Positions 1-10,994 are shown, counted from the first letter of the stretch. The stretch: DNA of 64,000 nucleotides from CAYUST01 sp964447535 (GCA_964447535.1 CAYUST010000001.1:1-64000); one strand, 5' to 3'. Notes: generated by a model from the sequence alone, not told the origin. Numbers and translations: made by a program.

Positions 1-29
1 GTAAATTTTATTTTTAACTGAGGAAAATT

Positions 30-809
30 ATGAATTATTGGACACAATTAAGTATATATTATGCAAATCAGAGAAATTATCTTGATGATCTTTTTCCTGT
101 TTACCCAACAATACCAAATGGTATAAGAGATTTAGACGAAGTTTTGTGGAAAAAAGTTGAAAATGCTTTTAATTCTCAAGATAACAAAAGCCTAGTTGAA
201 AATTTATTAAAATTGGAATTGTTCCCAATAAAAGACTCCTATGTTGCTTATTTAAAAAGAGACAAATCTTCTATTGATAGAAATCCAAAAACCATAGATA
301 GGCTTTCGGGCAGGATTTATGAAATGGGACTTGAAAAAGTATTTGAAAGATCAACAGAACCAAAAGAAACTAATAGACAAATCGGTCCGCTATTTAGAAG
401 ATGGTTAAATAGGGGTAGTTTAGGTATAAAACCAGTTCCGATGAGAAAGTTTTTATCAAATAGTAAAAATGCAATCTTGGATGCTGGAGATAATGAAATG
501 ATGAACTTTGCAAAAGATCATCTTGGATATAATCATAACAAAGGACTTGATTTAGTCGCAAGATTTAATGGTAAATATGTCATTGGGGAAGCAAAATTTT
601 TGACAGATTTTGGAGGTCATCAAAACGCACAATTCAATGATGCAATTACCACAGCAACAACAAAAGTTGACGCAATTACTATCGCTATTTTGGACGGCGT
701 TTTGTATATACCAGGAAACAACAAAATGTATCAAAGTATTACAGAAACATACAAGGAACAAAACATAATGAGTGCTTTGGTTTTGAGAGATTTTATATAC
801 CAAATTTAG
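30..809 (+). CDS. Type II restriction endonuclease, PD-(D/E)XK type, possibly Tsp45I-like
   Basis: A 259-residue protein that would cut unmodified DNA as the endonuclease half of a restriction-modification pair. Around residues 176-192 it has a PD-(D/E)XK-like core: 'GLDLVARF', then a strand ending in 'GEAKFL'. The following 'GGHQNAQFND' resembles the Tsp45I family as I remember it, so that name is tentative. The methyltransferase gene starts 8 bases downstream, so the two are almost certainly one operon. A purine-rich 'gaggaaa' lies 5 bases before the ATG, a Shine-Dalgarno-like leader that native genes here lack. There is no in-frame UGA, all glycines use GGN, and the gene ends on TAG, so it reads the same in code 11 and code 25. 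AT-rich. Inference: imported from a standard-code donor. Confidence 0.8.
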   Translation: MNYWTQLSIYYANQRNYLDDLFPVYPTIPNGIRDLDEVLWKKVENAFNSQDNKSLVENLLKLELFPIKDSYVAYLKRDKSSIDRNPKTIDRLSGRIYEMGLEKVFERSTEPKETNRQIGPLFRRWLNRGSLGIKPVPMRKFLSNSKNAILDAGDNEMMNFAKDHLGYNHNKGLDLVARFNGKYVIGEAKFLTDFGGHQNAQFNDAITTATTKVDAITIAILDGVLYIPGNNKMYQSITETYKEQNIMSALVLRDFIYQI

Positions 810-817
810 GATTAACT

Positions 818-2008
818 ATGATTTTACACTACCCAAATAAAAGAACTGAATTAGAAATATTATCAGAAACAAAGAAATTGAACTTGGTTTCTATTTTTGG
901 TAGTGGCGAAAATAAACTTATAAAAGGCAATAATCTACAAGCAATGAAAACATTGTTAGAAGATTTTGATTTAAAAGGAAAGATTGATTTAATCTACATA
1001 GACCCACCTTTTGCGACCAATAATCACTTTACTATTGGAGATGAAAGAGTTAGCACAATAAGTAATAGTAAAAATGATAAAACAGCATATAAAGATGAAC
1101 TTTTAGGAAGTGATTTTCTAGAATTTATAAGAGAAAGGCTTATTTTATTAAGAGAGTTAATGTCTGATAAAGGCTCAATTTATTTACATATTGATTATAA
1201 AATAGGTCATTATGTAAAAATAATAATGGACGAAGTTTTTGGAGTTGAAAATTTTAGAAATGATATTACTCGTATCAAATGCAATCCAAAAAACTTTTCT
1301 CGCAAAGCATACGGAAATGTTAAAGATTTAATTTTATTTTATAGCAAAACTTCAAATCCTATCTGGAATGAAACCAAAGAAAAATTAAGTGAAGCTGATA
1401 TTGAAAGATTATTTAAAAAAATAGATTCAAATGGTCGCAGATATACAACGATTCCCTTGCATGCACCAGGCGAAACAGCGAATGGGCCAACTGGAAAAGA
1501 ATGGAAAGGACAACTGCCACCAAAAGGAAGACATTGGAGAACTGATCCAAAAGTCTTAGATGAATGGGAAAAGCAAGGTCTAATTGAGTGGTCTAAAACT
1601 GGAAATCCAAGAAAAATTATTTATGCTGATGAAAAAGAAGGAAAAAAAAGACAAGATATTTGGGAATATAAAGATACACAATATCCAAATTACCCTACCG
1701 AAAAAAATCTTAATTTGTTAAAAGATATAGTTTTAGCTTCTTCAAAAGAAGATAGTATTGTCTTGGATTGCTTTTGTGGTTCAGGTACAACTTTAATAGC
1801 AAGTCAGGAACTAGGCAGAAAATGGGTTGGAATAGACCAATCAGACGAGGCAATAAAAATCACACAAAAAAGATTAAAAAATATTCCAACAAATTTATTA
1901 ACACCAGAAGTAAATTTTGAATATTTTGAAGAAATGAAAATCATAACAAAGGAAAATATTGTAAACATTAAAAAGCAGTTAGTAAATAAAGAATTGTTTG
2001 TAAAATAG
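818..2008 (+). CDS. DNA methyltransferase of a type II restriction-modification system
   Basis: A 396-residue SAM-dependent DNA amino-methyltransferase (N6-adenine or N4-cytosine) that would protect sites cut by the adjacent endonuclease. The catalytic motif IV 'DPPF' lies near residue 62. The SAM-binding motif 'LDCFCGSGTTLIASQELGRK' lies near residues 315-335. Catalytic motif before SAM motif marks the beta-class order. An 'agga' sits 6-9 bases before the ATG. No in-frame UGA occurs although glycine is frequent. The product ends on TAG. Base composition and leader match the upstream endonuclease and differ from the rest of the window, which supports co-transfer of the pair. Target specificity cannot be read from sequence. 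Confidence 0.93.
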   Translation: MILHYPNKRTELEILSETKKLNLVSIFGSGENKLIKGNNLQAMKTLLEDFDLKGKIDLIYIDPPFATNNHFTIGDERVSTISNSKNDKTAYKDELLGSDFLEFIRERLILLRELMSDKGSIYLHIDYKIGHYVKIIMDEVFGVENFRNDITRIKCNPKNFSRKAYGNVKDLILFYSKTSNPIWNETKEKLSEADIERLFKKIDSNGRRYTTIPLHAPGETANGPTGKEWKGQLPPKGRHWRTDPKVLDEWEKQGLIEWSKTGNPRKIIYADEKEGKKRQDIWEYKDTQYPNYPTEKNLNLLKDIVLASSKEDSIVLDCFCGSGTTLIASQELGRKWVGIDQSDEAIKITQKRLKNIPTNLLTPEVNFEYFEEMKIITKENIVNIKKQLVNKELFVK

Positions 2009-2012
2009 GGGA

Positions 2013-2056
2013 TTTTGAAAAATGGAACCCCCCAGCCCTTCTTCCATTTTTCAAAA
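2013..2056 (+). terminator. Long inverted repeat after the restriction-modification operon
   Basis: A perfect 15-base inverted repeat (2013-2027 with 2042-2056) with a 14-base loop starts five bases after the methyltransferase stop. The arms carry T and A runs, so it could end transcription in either direction. There is no separate T tract. Confidence 0.55.
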
Positions 2057-2057
2057 A

Positions 2058-2165
2058 TACGCAAGGCACGTTGCACTCTCACTCCACTATCGCTCCGTTC
2101 GGCTCGCCCAACACAGTATATGCGGTTCGCTCTTTGCACTTCGCTCTCCCATATTTTGCTCATAC
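2058..2165. repeat. GC-rich non-coding repeat-like block
   Basis: A GC-rich block inside AT-rich flanks, built of short motifs such as 'cgctccgttcggctcgcc' and 'cgctctttgcacttcgctc'. It has no credible reading frame. A similar block follows the gap at 3261-3410. Such 'gctccgttcggctcg' strings are common intergenic filler in environmental bacterial genomes. The rest of 2009-2294 holds nothing I can identify. Confidence 0.5.
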
Positions 2166-2294
2166 TTCACAAAACATCTTATAGAAGCAAACGTTGTATG
2201 ACATCTGGTTCCTATCTTTAACTACAAATTACAAAAGCTTTTATTAATATAAATAAAACAAGTTTTTGAAAATTTTATTTTTTAAAAATATATA

Positions 2295-3209
2295 ATGGCA
2301 ATACCGGCTTTTCAAGAGATAATGTTGCCTTTCATGGAAGTATTTGAAAAAAACAAATCTGATTCATTGAATATGAGAGATATAATAGATCAATTATGAG
2401 ATTATTTCAAATTAGATGAAAACGAAAAAAAACAATTATTACCAAGCTGAAATGATATTATTTTTGATAACCGCGTAAGATTTGTTAGATTATATTTAAT
2501 GAAAGCATGATTAATAGAATCTAGAGAAAGATGATTTGTAAGTATTACAAATATATGAAAAGATTTATTAAAAAATAAGCCAAAATCAATTAATATAAAA
2601 TATTTAGAAAATTATCCTCAATATGTTGAATTTAAAAATAAACTCAAAAAAAATCAAGACAATATGAAAGAAGACGATTCAACAACAGACATCAAGATAT
2701 CTGATGATATATCACCTATTGATTTAATTGAGTCTTGATTTGACAAAATCAATAACACACTCAAGGAAGAGATGAAAAATAGACTCAAAAATGTAAATCC
2801 ATATTATTTTGAAAAAATAATACTTAAATTATTAAATAAAATGTGATATTGAGATTTTTTTGAGACCTCAAGATCATGAGATTGATGAATTGATTGAATA
2901 ATAAATCAAGATGAATTAGGTGTTGATAAAATTTATATACAATGTAAAAGGTTCAATTCTAATAAGATTAGAGAGCCTGAAATAAGAAATTTTATATGAG
3001 CAATGAGCAACGAAGTAAATAAATGAATATTTGTAACAACTTCAGATTTTGATGAAAAAGCAGTAGAAAAAGCTAAAATGGCCTTAAATAAGATTATACT
3101 CATAAATTGAGATAAATTAGTTGAACTAATACTAAAATTTAATATTTGAGTTCAAGATAAAAACACATACACTATTAAAGAAATAGATGATGATTTTTTC
3201 ACTGAATAA
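2295..3209 (+). CDS. mrr: Mrr-type restriction endonuclease (code 25)
   Basis: Read with UGA as Gly this is a 304-residue protein. The N-terminal half (about 1-110) looks like the Mrr N-terminal winged-helix domain. The C-terminal half is the Mrr catalytic domain: 'YYFEKIILKLLNKMGYGDF', then 'GDGGIDG' near residue 197 and 'IYIQCKRF' near 216, which supply the PD-(D/E)XK residues (Asp in GIDG, Gln-x-Lys in QCK). Mrr enzymes cut methylated or foreign DNA. Sixteen of seventeen glycines are UGA and one is GGU, so in code 11 the gene would be shattered. There is no Shine-Dalgarno-like leader. AT-rich. It lies 286 bases after a restriction-modification pair that uses no UGA. The stop is TAA. Confidence 0.93.
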
Positions 3210-3250
3210 TATTTTTTTAAATAGGGAAATTTATTTTTAATATATTTTCA

Positions 3251-3260
3251 ANNNNNNNNN
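3251..3260. other. Assembly gap (10 N)
   Basis: Ten N bases. True distance and linkage between 1-3250 and the rest of the window are therefore unproven. Between the Mrr stop (3209) and the next gene (3557) there is only this gap, a GC-rich repeat block and AT-rich sequence. Confidence 1.
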
Positions 3261-3410
3261 NTCATCGTCGCGTTGCACTCTCGCTCCGCAAAAAGCTCTG
3301 CTCGGATTTGCTAACTCACGCTATCGAGTTCGCCCCTTGGCTCGTGGCTCACCCATACTCCTCATCACTTCGGGGCATTCGATAGCTTCACGCTACAGAC
3401 CTCCATATAT
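3261..3410. repeat. GC-rich non-coding repeat-like block
   Basis: Similar in style to 2058-2165: 'cgttgcactctcgctccg', 'ctatcgagttcgcccc', 'cttcggggcattcgatagc'. It directly follows the N gap, and repeats of this kind often break assemblies. No coding potential seen. Confidence 0.5.
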
Positions 3411-3556
3411 AACTTTTCTAATATATAGCACTAGATATATTGACAAAATAATATAGATATTGATAGCATGATTATTTTCCGCAGAAAATAGCCATTTTTT
3501 TGCAAAAAAGAGCTTTTCAACGTATACTAAGAGAGCTTTATTTTAGTGAGTTTGCT

Positions 3557-4297
3557 ATGGACGAAACGTTGATACAGGTGCTCAAAGCGTATGGATTGTC
3601 TGAGAAGGAGGCTCAGGTCTATTTGGTGGCGTTGCAAATGGGGAGATCGCCTGCAAGTTCGCTCGCGAGGAAGGCGGGGCTCAATAGAGGGACAACCTAT
3701 ACACTTCTTCAGCAACTCAAAGAAAAACAGGTCATGCAAAGCATCGAGTACAAAGGAGTGACTCATTTTTTTGCAATTACTCCAGAGATGCTATTCAAAA
3801 AACTTGAAGAAAAATATGAGTCATTCAAACAACAACTGCCTGCATTTGCCGCACTGGCAGAGCAATATGACAATAGGCCAAGGATACAATACTTCGAATG
3901 AGTTGCAGGACTCAAAGCATTGTACGAAGATTTATTGACAAGCCAAAACACGATTTATGCTTTTTTGGGGACGCAGACGATCGCCCCAGCACTCGAGAGC
4001 TATCTCTACGAGGACTTCCTCCCGCGCAGAATAGCGGCAAAAATTTCTGCTAAAGTGTTGCTCTGACCTGCACCCGAAAACAAAAAATACGTGGGCAATG
4101 ACAAAAAAACCCTCAAACAATGCAAGATTATCAAGGACGATGCTTTCGCTATGGACGTAGAAATCAATCTCTACGGCCCCAATAAAATTGCCATCGCGTT
4201 GTTTAGTGCTGATGAAATGTCATGATTTATCGTACATAGCTCGAGATTGTATGCAAGTTTGTTGAGTATTTTTACTGTTTTGTGGAAACAAGCGTAG
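3557..4297 (+). CDS. TrmB-family transcriptional regulator
   Basis: 246 residues with UGA as Gly (three UGA codons). Residues 1-75 form a TrmB winged-helix domain: 'LKAYGLSEKEAQVYLVAL', 'SPASSLARKAGLNRGTTYTLL'. A coiled linker at about 80-100 leads to a C-terminal effector-like domain ('AGLKALYEDLL', 'FLPRRIAAKISAKVLL'). I chose the ATG at 3557, which gives the usual short N-terminus; an in-frame start upstream would add basic residues. The stop TAG lies 3 bases before the next ATG, so it is co-transcribed with the giant methyltransferase-like gene and may regulate it. Ligand unknown. Confidence 0.85.
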
Positions 4298-4300
4298 AGG

Positions 4301-7300
4301 ATGAGAAGACGTTTTGAACACATCTATTGACCTACTCCCTCACCTCAGGAAACGACTGAGAACGGTTTGTCAGAGCAGAGAAAACAAGAAATTCGTAGCG
4401 CCTTGGTACATGACAAAAGCGCATGAGAACGACTTTACGAATGGGCGTACAAAGACGACCCAACACGCAGTGGAATGACGCTTTACTTGGCGACCAAAAA
4501 TACGCCATGATATGATCTTTTTGCCCAAGAAGAAGCAAAGCTTTTTTGAGAGATTTCGCACGAACTTGAACGTATATTTCTGGATAAGCATACGTTGAAT
4601 TGTGTGCATTTGTGACCATGAGATGCAAAAAGTTGGTTCTGATATATTGCCAACTTACCTCAGGCTTCGAAGTTGTCTTGAAAGAGATATGTCCCCGTAG
4701 ATATCAGTGATTGGGCATGTAAACAAGCAGGAGAAAAGGTACAAGCGGGTTGCCATATGATCAGCGATCCACTCGTTGTAGATTGGCTCAAGACCAAGCA
4801 TTTGAGAACTTTACGTGATAAAGCAATACTGTTTGATGGAGCAACACTTGGTAACTTCAACGACTGAGATCTATATAAGCTACTGCATGCAACAGCAGTA
4901 GAATCTGGCAGAGGGAGTCGTATGGCAGCTAGCTTCTTCGTAGCTCCAGATAAGTATTTGCCAGGATACGAAGAGAAAGTACAGCGTATATTGCAAGGAT
5001 ACAAAACTCCAGAGGTGAAACTTTGGATCAAAGAATGATTGGAAGAAATAGGAGTGGATACCTCAGATCTCTCACTCCATGTTGCCTACAGGGAAGGTAA
5101 TGAAACAGATGATGTAGACTGTGTACGTGTCGGAGTAAAAGTAGAACCCGGCTGTGAACTGCGTGTATCAGTCGATGGCAATGACAGAGTCTTCAGAGAA
5201 GGTCAGGTCTTGCGAGTCATTAGTTCTAGGAGATTTACCACTCAACAGATCAAGCAACGCTTCGCACACGAGAGGCGACATATCGATACCATCAAAACAG
5301 GCGAGTATGTAGGCGTGTTGACTGCTAGGAGTCAGTCGTGATTGAGGCAGTATGTTGCTAGTCATCAACAAAAAATAAAAACAGCGCTCCTGACAGCATT
5401 ACTTACATGATGAGCTTGGTGAGTAAATCAACTGTGGAATAACTACACAACACAGAAAAAAATTGAAGCGAAGATTGCCTACAATATTCAATTCAAAAAT
5501 GCGGATAGGTATCAAGATAGGTTTGTGACGGAGTATGATACACCTGAGAAAAAGCTTGAAAGGGTGAAGTGGCTGGCAAATGAGATGGTCAAAATACTTC
5601 ATATTCGTTATCGTGATTTCGCTTTTCCTGATGATAATGAACTCCAAAATACGTTGGGGTTACTTATTTCACAAGGTAATAATCTCGATGCTTTCCTGCG
5701 TGGAGATAGTGAATATGAGGCAATGGTACACTTCTTGGATGAGGTCTTTTGGCCATTGTATAGCACGACAAACAGTGATATTGAGCAGGCAGAATTGTAT
5801 GCGCATCTCAAGGACTATGAAGGAGAGATGCGCGAAACACGAGTGGCCGACACGGAACGTGAGATACCTGAGAACTTACCTTCAACAGATAAAATAATAC
5901 CCAAGTGGTGAGCAATAACTCCCTACCATAAGCTTAAAAAGCTAGGAAGATATATTACTTCTAATGGGCAAAAGTATGACATCGCCATTGGCGAACGAAG
6001 ACAGGCAACAGGATACAATGAGTACCGTATTGAGGACAAACAATTCGTGGCTAGAATGGCACGAAATGACGAAGCTTCTAGCAACGATGCTCCTTATCGT
6101 GTCACGGATGGTAAAAAGGTAGTGCAAGACTATTTCAAAAGAGGATATGCGGATAAGTTGACACATGATCTCTTATTATTGATTGCAGATAAAACAGAAA
6201 AGTGAAATATGCTGTCACATCGTAATATGTACAGATACGAAAAATACGAGTACCCGCTCAGAGAGCTGGGTGAAGTGTTGAATGGGTTGATAGTCAGACT
6301 CAATATGCAAGGGTATGATTTTTCATACTTGAACGAAACAGGAAATGATGAGATGCAAAAGCGCTTTTTGTTTGCATTTTTACCTCAGTATGAAGGACTG
6401 ACCCAACACGAGAAAGCAATTCTCGCGAAACATGCTATTTCTGCTGAACAAAGTGAAACAGTTTCACTCAGTCAGGTGACTACCCGTTTGACTGACTATC
6501 TTGATACCTACTTTTATGCAATAGATGCTCAGCAAAATCTCTTTGGACTCAAAAAGGAATTGGTGAGAGAGATGCTTCAAAGATCAGATAATGACTGGCG
6601 TTATCGCCAAATTAAAGATGATAACTCCTGTTTTGACTATCTGTATGCAAGGAAGGAACTGTGTTTGAAGTTTGGTTATAGACTACAAACGTGGCAAGAT
6701 TTAGGTGATTATGAAAATGCGTTTAGAGAATTATTGCTAGGGCGCGTGAAGGATCTGGGCAATGAGACAGCACTTCCAGGAGATCTTAATTATTTCAATA
6801 ACTTTTATAGATGTGCCGATGGGAGGGTATTTAGTTTTGGGGGGAATTATCATGAAATGCATGCTTTGGAAATTACCCCTTCTACTTCGCATCGTGCAAT
6901 CGAACAGTGTTTGCCTGAGATAGCTGATGCTATGGAGAAGAAGCGAGGCAAATGAATCTGGTCTCTCCAAGGATCATCGCGATGAGATGTGCTGAAAAAT
7001 CAGCAGGCAGTGAGTTATATAAATCAACACTATATACCTTTTACTCAAGACGCTGCCACTATAGTAGCACAAGATTATTTCGAGCAAAAGTATGGCGAGA
7101 GGATCTCAGATGAACTTAGTAACTATTTGATTTCTACCTGTGCTCCAGGTAAAAAAGAATTGAAAGTAGAGGTAAAGAAACTCTTGTCACAAACGACAGT
7201 GAAATTATTGCTTGCAAATACGCTCTCGCCTCGTGAAATTACGACCGCACAGAATAGTGATGCGTACCGTACCACCTTGCTCTATTATTTCCTTATCCCA

Positions 7301-8080
7301 GAGTGTAAAGATGCTCTCGAGAAGATAATGGGTATGAGTTTAGCATGAGAACTGCCCTATGCGATGACTGATCAACTCAAATTCGTACCAGTAGCAGTAC
7401 AGGAGTTTATGCATACGTTTGGAGCTATGCGCAACGGTATGCAAGATTCAGAAAGTGAGCTATCTCTCGTTCCAGAAATGAATATGGAAGAATTTACTGA
7501 AGAGCAAAAGAAAGTTGCACAAACTCTACTCAAAATCGTGAGTTGAGTTTCTTCGGATACATATGATTTGAAGACACACTTAGGGAGATACAAATTTTTC
7601 ATGGAGCATAATGAGTTGTTCGCTCAATTGTGATATGTGTATCATAATCCTTATTTCGGGTATCTTTCATATCACGAAGATGAGGTTCTACATCAATCCA
7701 AAGATAATGTTTTGATCGAGATTACCCCTACAATGAATAAGATAATGAGATTTGTCGTCACGCCACGTGGTACGAGATATCAGTTGATATATACACAGAA
7801 TGCTCTTGGTAATGATCACATATTCGCAAGACCTGTCTTTACCCAACAAGAAAGAGCTGAGAAGATGATATATTTGGGCATTAAATTTACAGAAAGATAT
7901 GGGTGAGGACAAGTCGGAGCTGCGCAGTCTGACCGAGTAGCATCTCAGTTTGATGAAAAGTATGTGTGGTGGCGTCTTTCTCATGCACAAGATCTTTTCA
8001 AAGAGCTAATAGCAGTCTATGGAGATGATGTCTTTGATCGTACAAGATTTATGGACGATGTGTGAACTGCTGGTCCCTAG
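4301..8080 (+). CDS. 1259-residue protein: EgtD-like SAM methyltransferase domain fused to a membrane helix and large unknown region
   Basis: One open frame under code 25 with about two dozen UGA-Gly codons; in code 11 it breaks into more than six pieces, all in one frame. Residues about 50-330 resemble SAM-dependent histidine-specific methyltransferases (EgtD/Methyltransf_33): 'PGYDLFAQEEAKLF', 'CVHLGPGDAKSW', 'KRYVPVDIS' near 127-137, 'LFDGATLGNFNDGDLYKLL' near 177-195. A hydrophobic segment with three consecutive-region UGA glycines ('TALLTALLTGGAWGV') at about 360-380 may be a membrane helix. The remaining 880 residues match nothing I recognise and look soluble, helical and charged. It is followed by two other unknown proteins. 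The family match is from motifs only; the substrate is unknown. Confidence 0.75.
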
Positions 8081-8084
8081 CTCC

Positions 8085-8105
8085 TGTTGTAGCTTTCCTA
8101 CAACA
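8085..8105 (+). terminator. Hairpin after the giant gene
   Basis: Perfect 8-base stem 'tgttgtag' / 'ctacaaca' with a 5-base loop, starting 4 bases after the TAG of the giant gene. No strong T tract follows, so termination is possible but not certain. Confidence 0.45.
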
Positions 8106-8180
8106 CATATTTCAACTATTCAATTGTAAAAGTCAATGAAGTGCATATAGATCATGCACTTTATTTTTTTAGTGCAGACC

Positions 8181-9119
8181 ATGGCATTTACCAATGTAGA
8201 TTTAGAAAGATACCTCAAGCAAATAGAGGAGATCGCAGGAGAACAAAACCCTGATAAGCGAAATGAAGTAGTTGGAGAGACGGGCAAAACACTTCAACAA
8301 CTCCTCAAAGAAGAGTTTATCGAGACCGATATCAAGATATATGCGACCTACAACTATGATTTGTTGCAGTCACTCTCTGGCAATAGAAGAATCACCAAAA
8401 GTCATGTCAAAAAAATTGTGAATAATATTCTCACCAAGTGATATAAGTTTCAAGTAGGCCAGATCAATAAGTTAGCTAAAGTGATCGATATGCAACACCG
8501 CAGTGAAGCACTTAGAGAAATAAGAGACGAACATGGTGTAGCACTGCCAGCTTTCGTGGCTGTGGTGCCCAATGCAACGAGAGCAGATGTGACAGCACTC
8601 AATGCAGTGAGCAAAAACCGATCATCAAAAGATCATCTCTGAGCTGGTACAACGTCTGATGATACTGAAACAAGAGAAAATTATGCAAGAATCGAAGCAC
8701 TCATCAATGAGTACAAACTCCCAACTGATCTAATAATTTGATGGATTTGAGCAGGAGAGGGATATGGAAAAGACCTCAAAGAAGTATTTATGTCCGGCCA
8801 TTTGTTATTTCCAAAAGGAAAGGAACTCAAACTCCGTCAATTGATTGAGAAAATTATGTGGATCCACGAAAGATTACAAGGCAAAAAAAATCCTACGACC
8901 AAATTTCTCCAGGCATGCAGAAATCTGGTGACCCAGCCGTGATTTGATTTTACGGTCATGCAAAAGAAGTTTGATACCGATAATCCTTACTTAGAGGATC
9001 TCCAAAAAAGATCTGGATTTGTTTCTCAATCTGCAATTTTTGAGATACTTGCCAAAGCATATAATTATAGATTGAGAAATGACAAAAACCGTATCAGCGA
9101 AGTGAGCGGTAATAAATAA
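8181..9119 (+). CDS. Unknown protein downstream of the methyltransferase fusion
   Basis: 312 residues, with several UGA-Gly codons. The start ATG at 8181 gives 'MAFTNVDLERYLKQIEEIAG'; an alternative start upstream adds nine mostly hydrophobic residues. No signal peptide or membrane segment. Mostly charged and probably helical, with a Gly-rich patch 'LIIGWIGAGEGYGKDLKEVF' around residues 185-205 in which two glycines are UGA. I do not recognise the family. Same strand as the giant gene, 100 bases after it, and 28 bases before the next unknown gene, so the three may form one unit. Confidence 0.8.
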
Positions 9120-9147
9120 TACGTATTTATCTAGTTACTGTAGTTGT

Positions 9148-10308
9148 ATGAAACCTATTTCTTCGAGCCCTATTACTCTCCGTGATTCTTTTCTTTCAGC
9201 TGATGAACTAGCAGACCTCTTGCCTCAGGCAGATGCGTTTTTGCGTCTCATTACCTCGTGAGGGAATGGGATCATAGTCAGAGAAGGGAAATTACAAGTA
9301 CCCTTACATTTGCAACGAGAAACCCTCAAATTGGTGTGACCCAATTTCATTGCTAAACCTTGGAGAGAAGTAATCAGGCAGCATCAAGAGATAGCTTGTG
9401 AGTTTGGTTGTGAAATCAATGAGGAGATGGATGCGAGAGAGGTGTTGATGACTGTTGCAGATTTTTATTTGGCCATCAAATTTCCAAGACCAATAGTTGC
9501 TAATGAACAACCACAAATTGAGCCACATATGCTTACGACAGCTCATGTGCGTGAAACAGTCACAAATATTTTGGACACCTCCCCCTATGCAAATCCTGAC
9601 TATCTCATGCGTGCTTTCTTCCCTTGTATGGGATTGATCGTACAGCCAGTTGACCAGACGTTAGAAATTACCAAAAAGATGTTGGAACTACCCAAACGTC
9701 TCAATGTCTGATTGATGAAAGATTTTTTACGTTACTTTGCACAAAGACAACATAAACCATTTGAGAAACCGCGTTCTCAAGCTGATTTGATGGTCAAAAC
9801 GATTGAGAGTATACTCTTGCATCTCAAACTTCATCTGGGTAGACCTTTGGTCATAGCTAGCAGCATTCTCCATGGTACAGAGCCATATGCGCCTGTGCTT
9901 CGCAGTTTACACCAAGCGTGAATCATTGGTATCAAGCCATCAATCTTGGCACAATTAGCAGATATGATTCCGCCACTTCCTGAAAAACATAGCACGGTAG
10001 TCAGGACCTCAAAACTCTCAGCAGAACATCATAGACGCTATTTTGATGAAACCCTCTTGCAAGAAATGGGCTATAGAAACGCTAAGAACTTATACCCTCA
10101 GATGATCAATGCTCTGAGCATTGAGCAAACTATGACCGTGTTGGACGTCGCAAATGCACTCCATGCTCTCTCTGATGCACAACACTACGAACTCAAAAAG
10201 AGTCACCCCATCATTTTCTCTACCTATCACAAACTCTTTGAAAACATCCTCCTAGAGATGAATCCGCACTATACCCGCAAACGTTTCATGATCAAAAGCA
10301 CCAGATAA
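9148..10308 (+). CDS. Unknown protein, third gene of the methyltransferase-fusion cluster
   Basis: 386 residues with four UGA-Gly codons. No membrane segment or signal peptide and no motif I can assign. The middle carries 'FFPCMGLIVQPVDQTLEITK' and 'LRYFAQRQHKPFEKPRSQAD'; the C-terminus is helical and His/Lys-rich. Start chosen at the first ATG after the preceding TAA (28 bases). Its neighbours are the other two unknown genes; function cannot be inferred. Confidence 0.78.
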
Positions 10309-10316
10309 TCCATCTA

Positions 10317-10344
10317 TTGACTTTATGCATAATATATGTATATT
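10317..10344 (+). promoter_or_regulatory. Sigma70-like promoter
   Basis: TTGACT, 16-base spacer, TATATT, ending 33 bases before the ATG of the zinc-knuckle protein. It follows the TAA of the preceding gene by only 8 bases. Confidence 0.6.
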
Positions 10345-10377
10345 CGGTGCATTAGTCATCATTAAATTTAAAAAAAC

Positions 10378-10968
10378 ATGAGAAAATTTATATGTCCAAC
10401 TTGCGAAGGGAAAAAAAAGATCACCATAAGGGAAGTATTTAAGCAATTGGTTCCATGTCCAGATTGTAAAGGAGATGGGGTTGCTGAATTGAGACTGAAG
10501 GAAATTTCCGTTGAAGATATTGTTTATGAGGCGGAGAGGTTATTCAATCCCTGGATGGAGCAAATGGAGCCATTCTTGTATGGTAGAGAGGGGATTGTCT
10601 TGTTAGTCTTCAACACGAAGACAGGTAAATTTCTTTACACTCTTTTGGGTAAGCTACCCAATGAAAAAGTAGCTGAAAAACTATTCTTCGCTACTGAGAA
10701 AATGAAGCGCTTAGCAGTAACTGGAGAAGTCAGTAGCTTCGAAAGTGAAAATATATCATTAAGCCAATTTGGTGGAGCAATTCGACTGGGAGATATCATA
10801 CTGAGTGCTTCTGGATTCCCTCCCCATATGGATCAAAACTTCTGCATCAATGTGGCACAGCAAGCGGAAGTATGTGATGAATTTTCTGCAAACATCATCT
10901 ATAACCTTACTGAGGAAAAGATCAGATTTTGGTCACGGAAGATGGCAGAAGAGAACCAAAACAAATAG
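10378..10968 (+). CDS. Zinc-knuckle protein of unknown function
   Basis: 196 residues, no UGA codon. The N-terminus has two CxxCxG knuckles of DnaJ type, 'CPTCEGKKKI' (residues 6-15) and 'CPDCKGDG' (residues 27-34), expected to bind one zinc ion. The rest is a mixed alpha/beta region without recognised motifs ('REGIVLLVFNTKTGKF', 'GGAIRLGDIILSASG'). It has its own promoter and a strong terminator, so it is monocistronic. Confidence 0.82.
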   Translation: MRKFICPTCEGKKKITIREVFKQLVPCPDCKGDGVAELRLKEISVEDIVYEAERLFNPWMEQMEPFLYGREGIVLLVFNTKTGKFLYTLLGKLPNEKVAEKLFFATEKMKRLAVTGEVSSFESENISLSQFGGAIRLGDIILSASGFPPHMDQNFCINVAQQAEVCDEFSANIIYNLTEEKIRFWSRKMAEENQNK

Positions 10969-10994
10969 CTTTGACACGTAGTAATAGCATTTAC

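Noticed and set aside
2015..2221. A 68-residue reading frame on the plus strand
   Set aside because: It runs through an inverted repeat and a GC-rich repeat block, with no start signal and no protein-like composition.
4301..8080. A row of short separate genes or a decayed pseudogene
   Set aside because: All fragments lie in one frame, interrupted only by TGA, never TAA or TAG, which fits UGA as Gly rather than decay.
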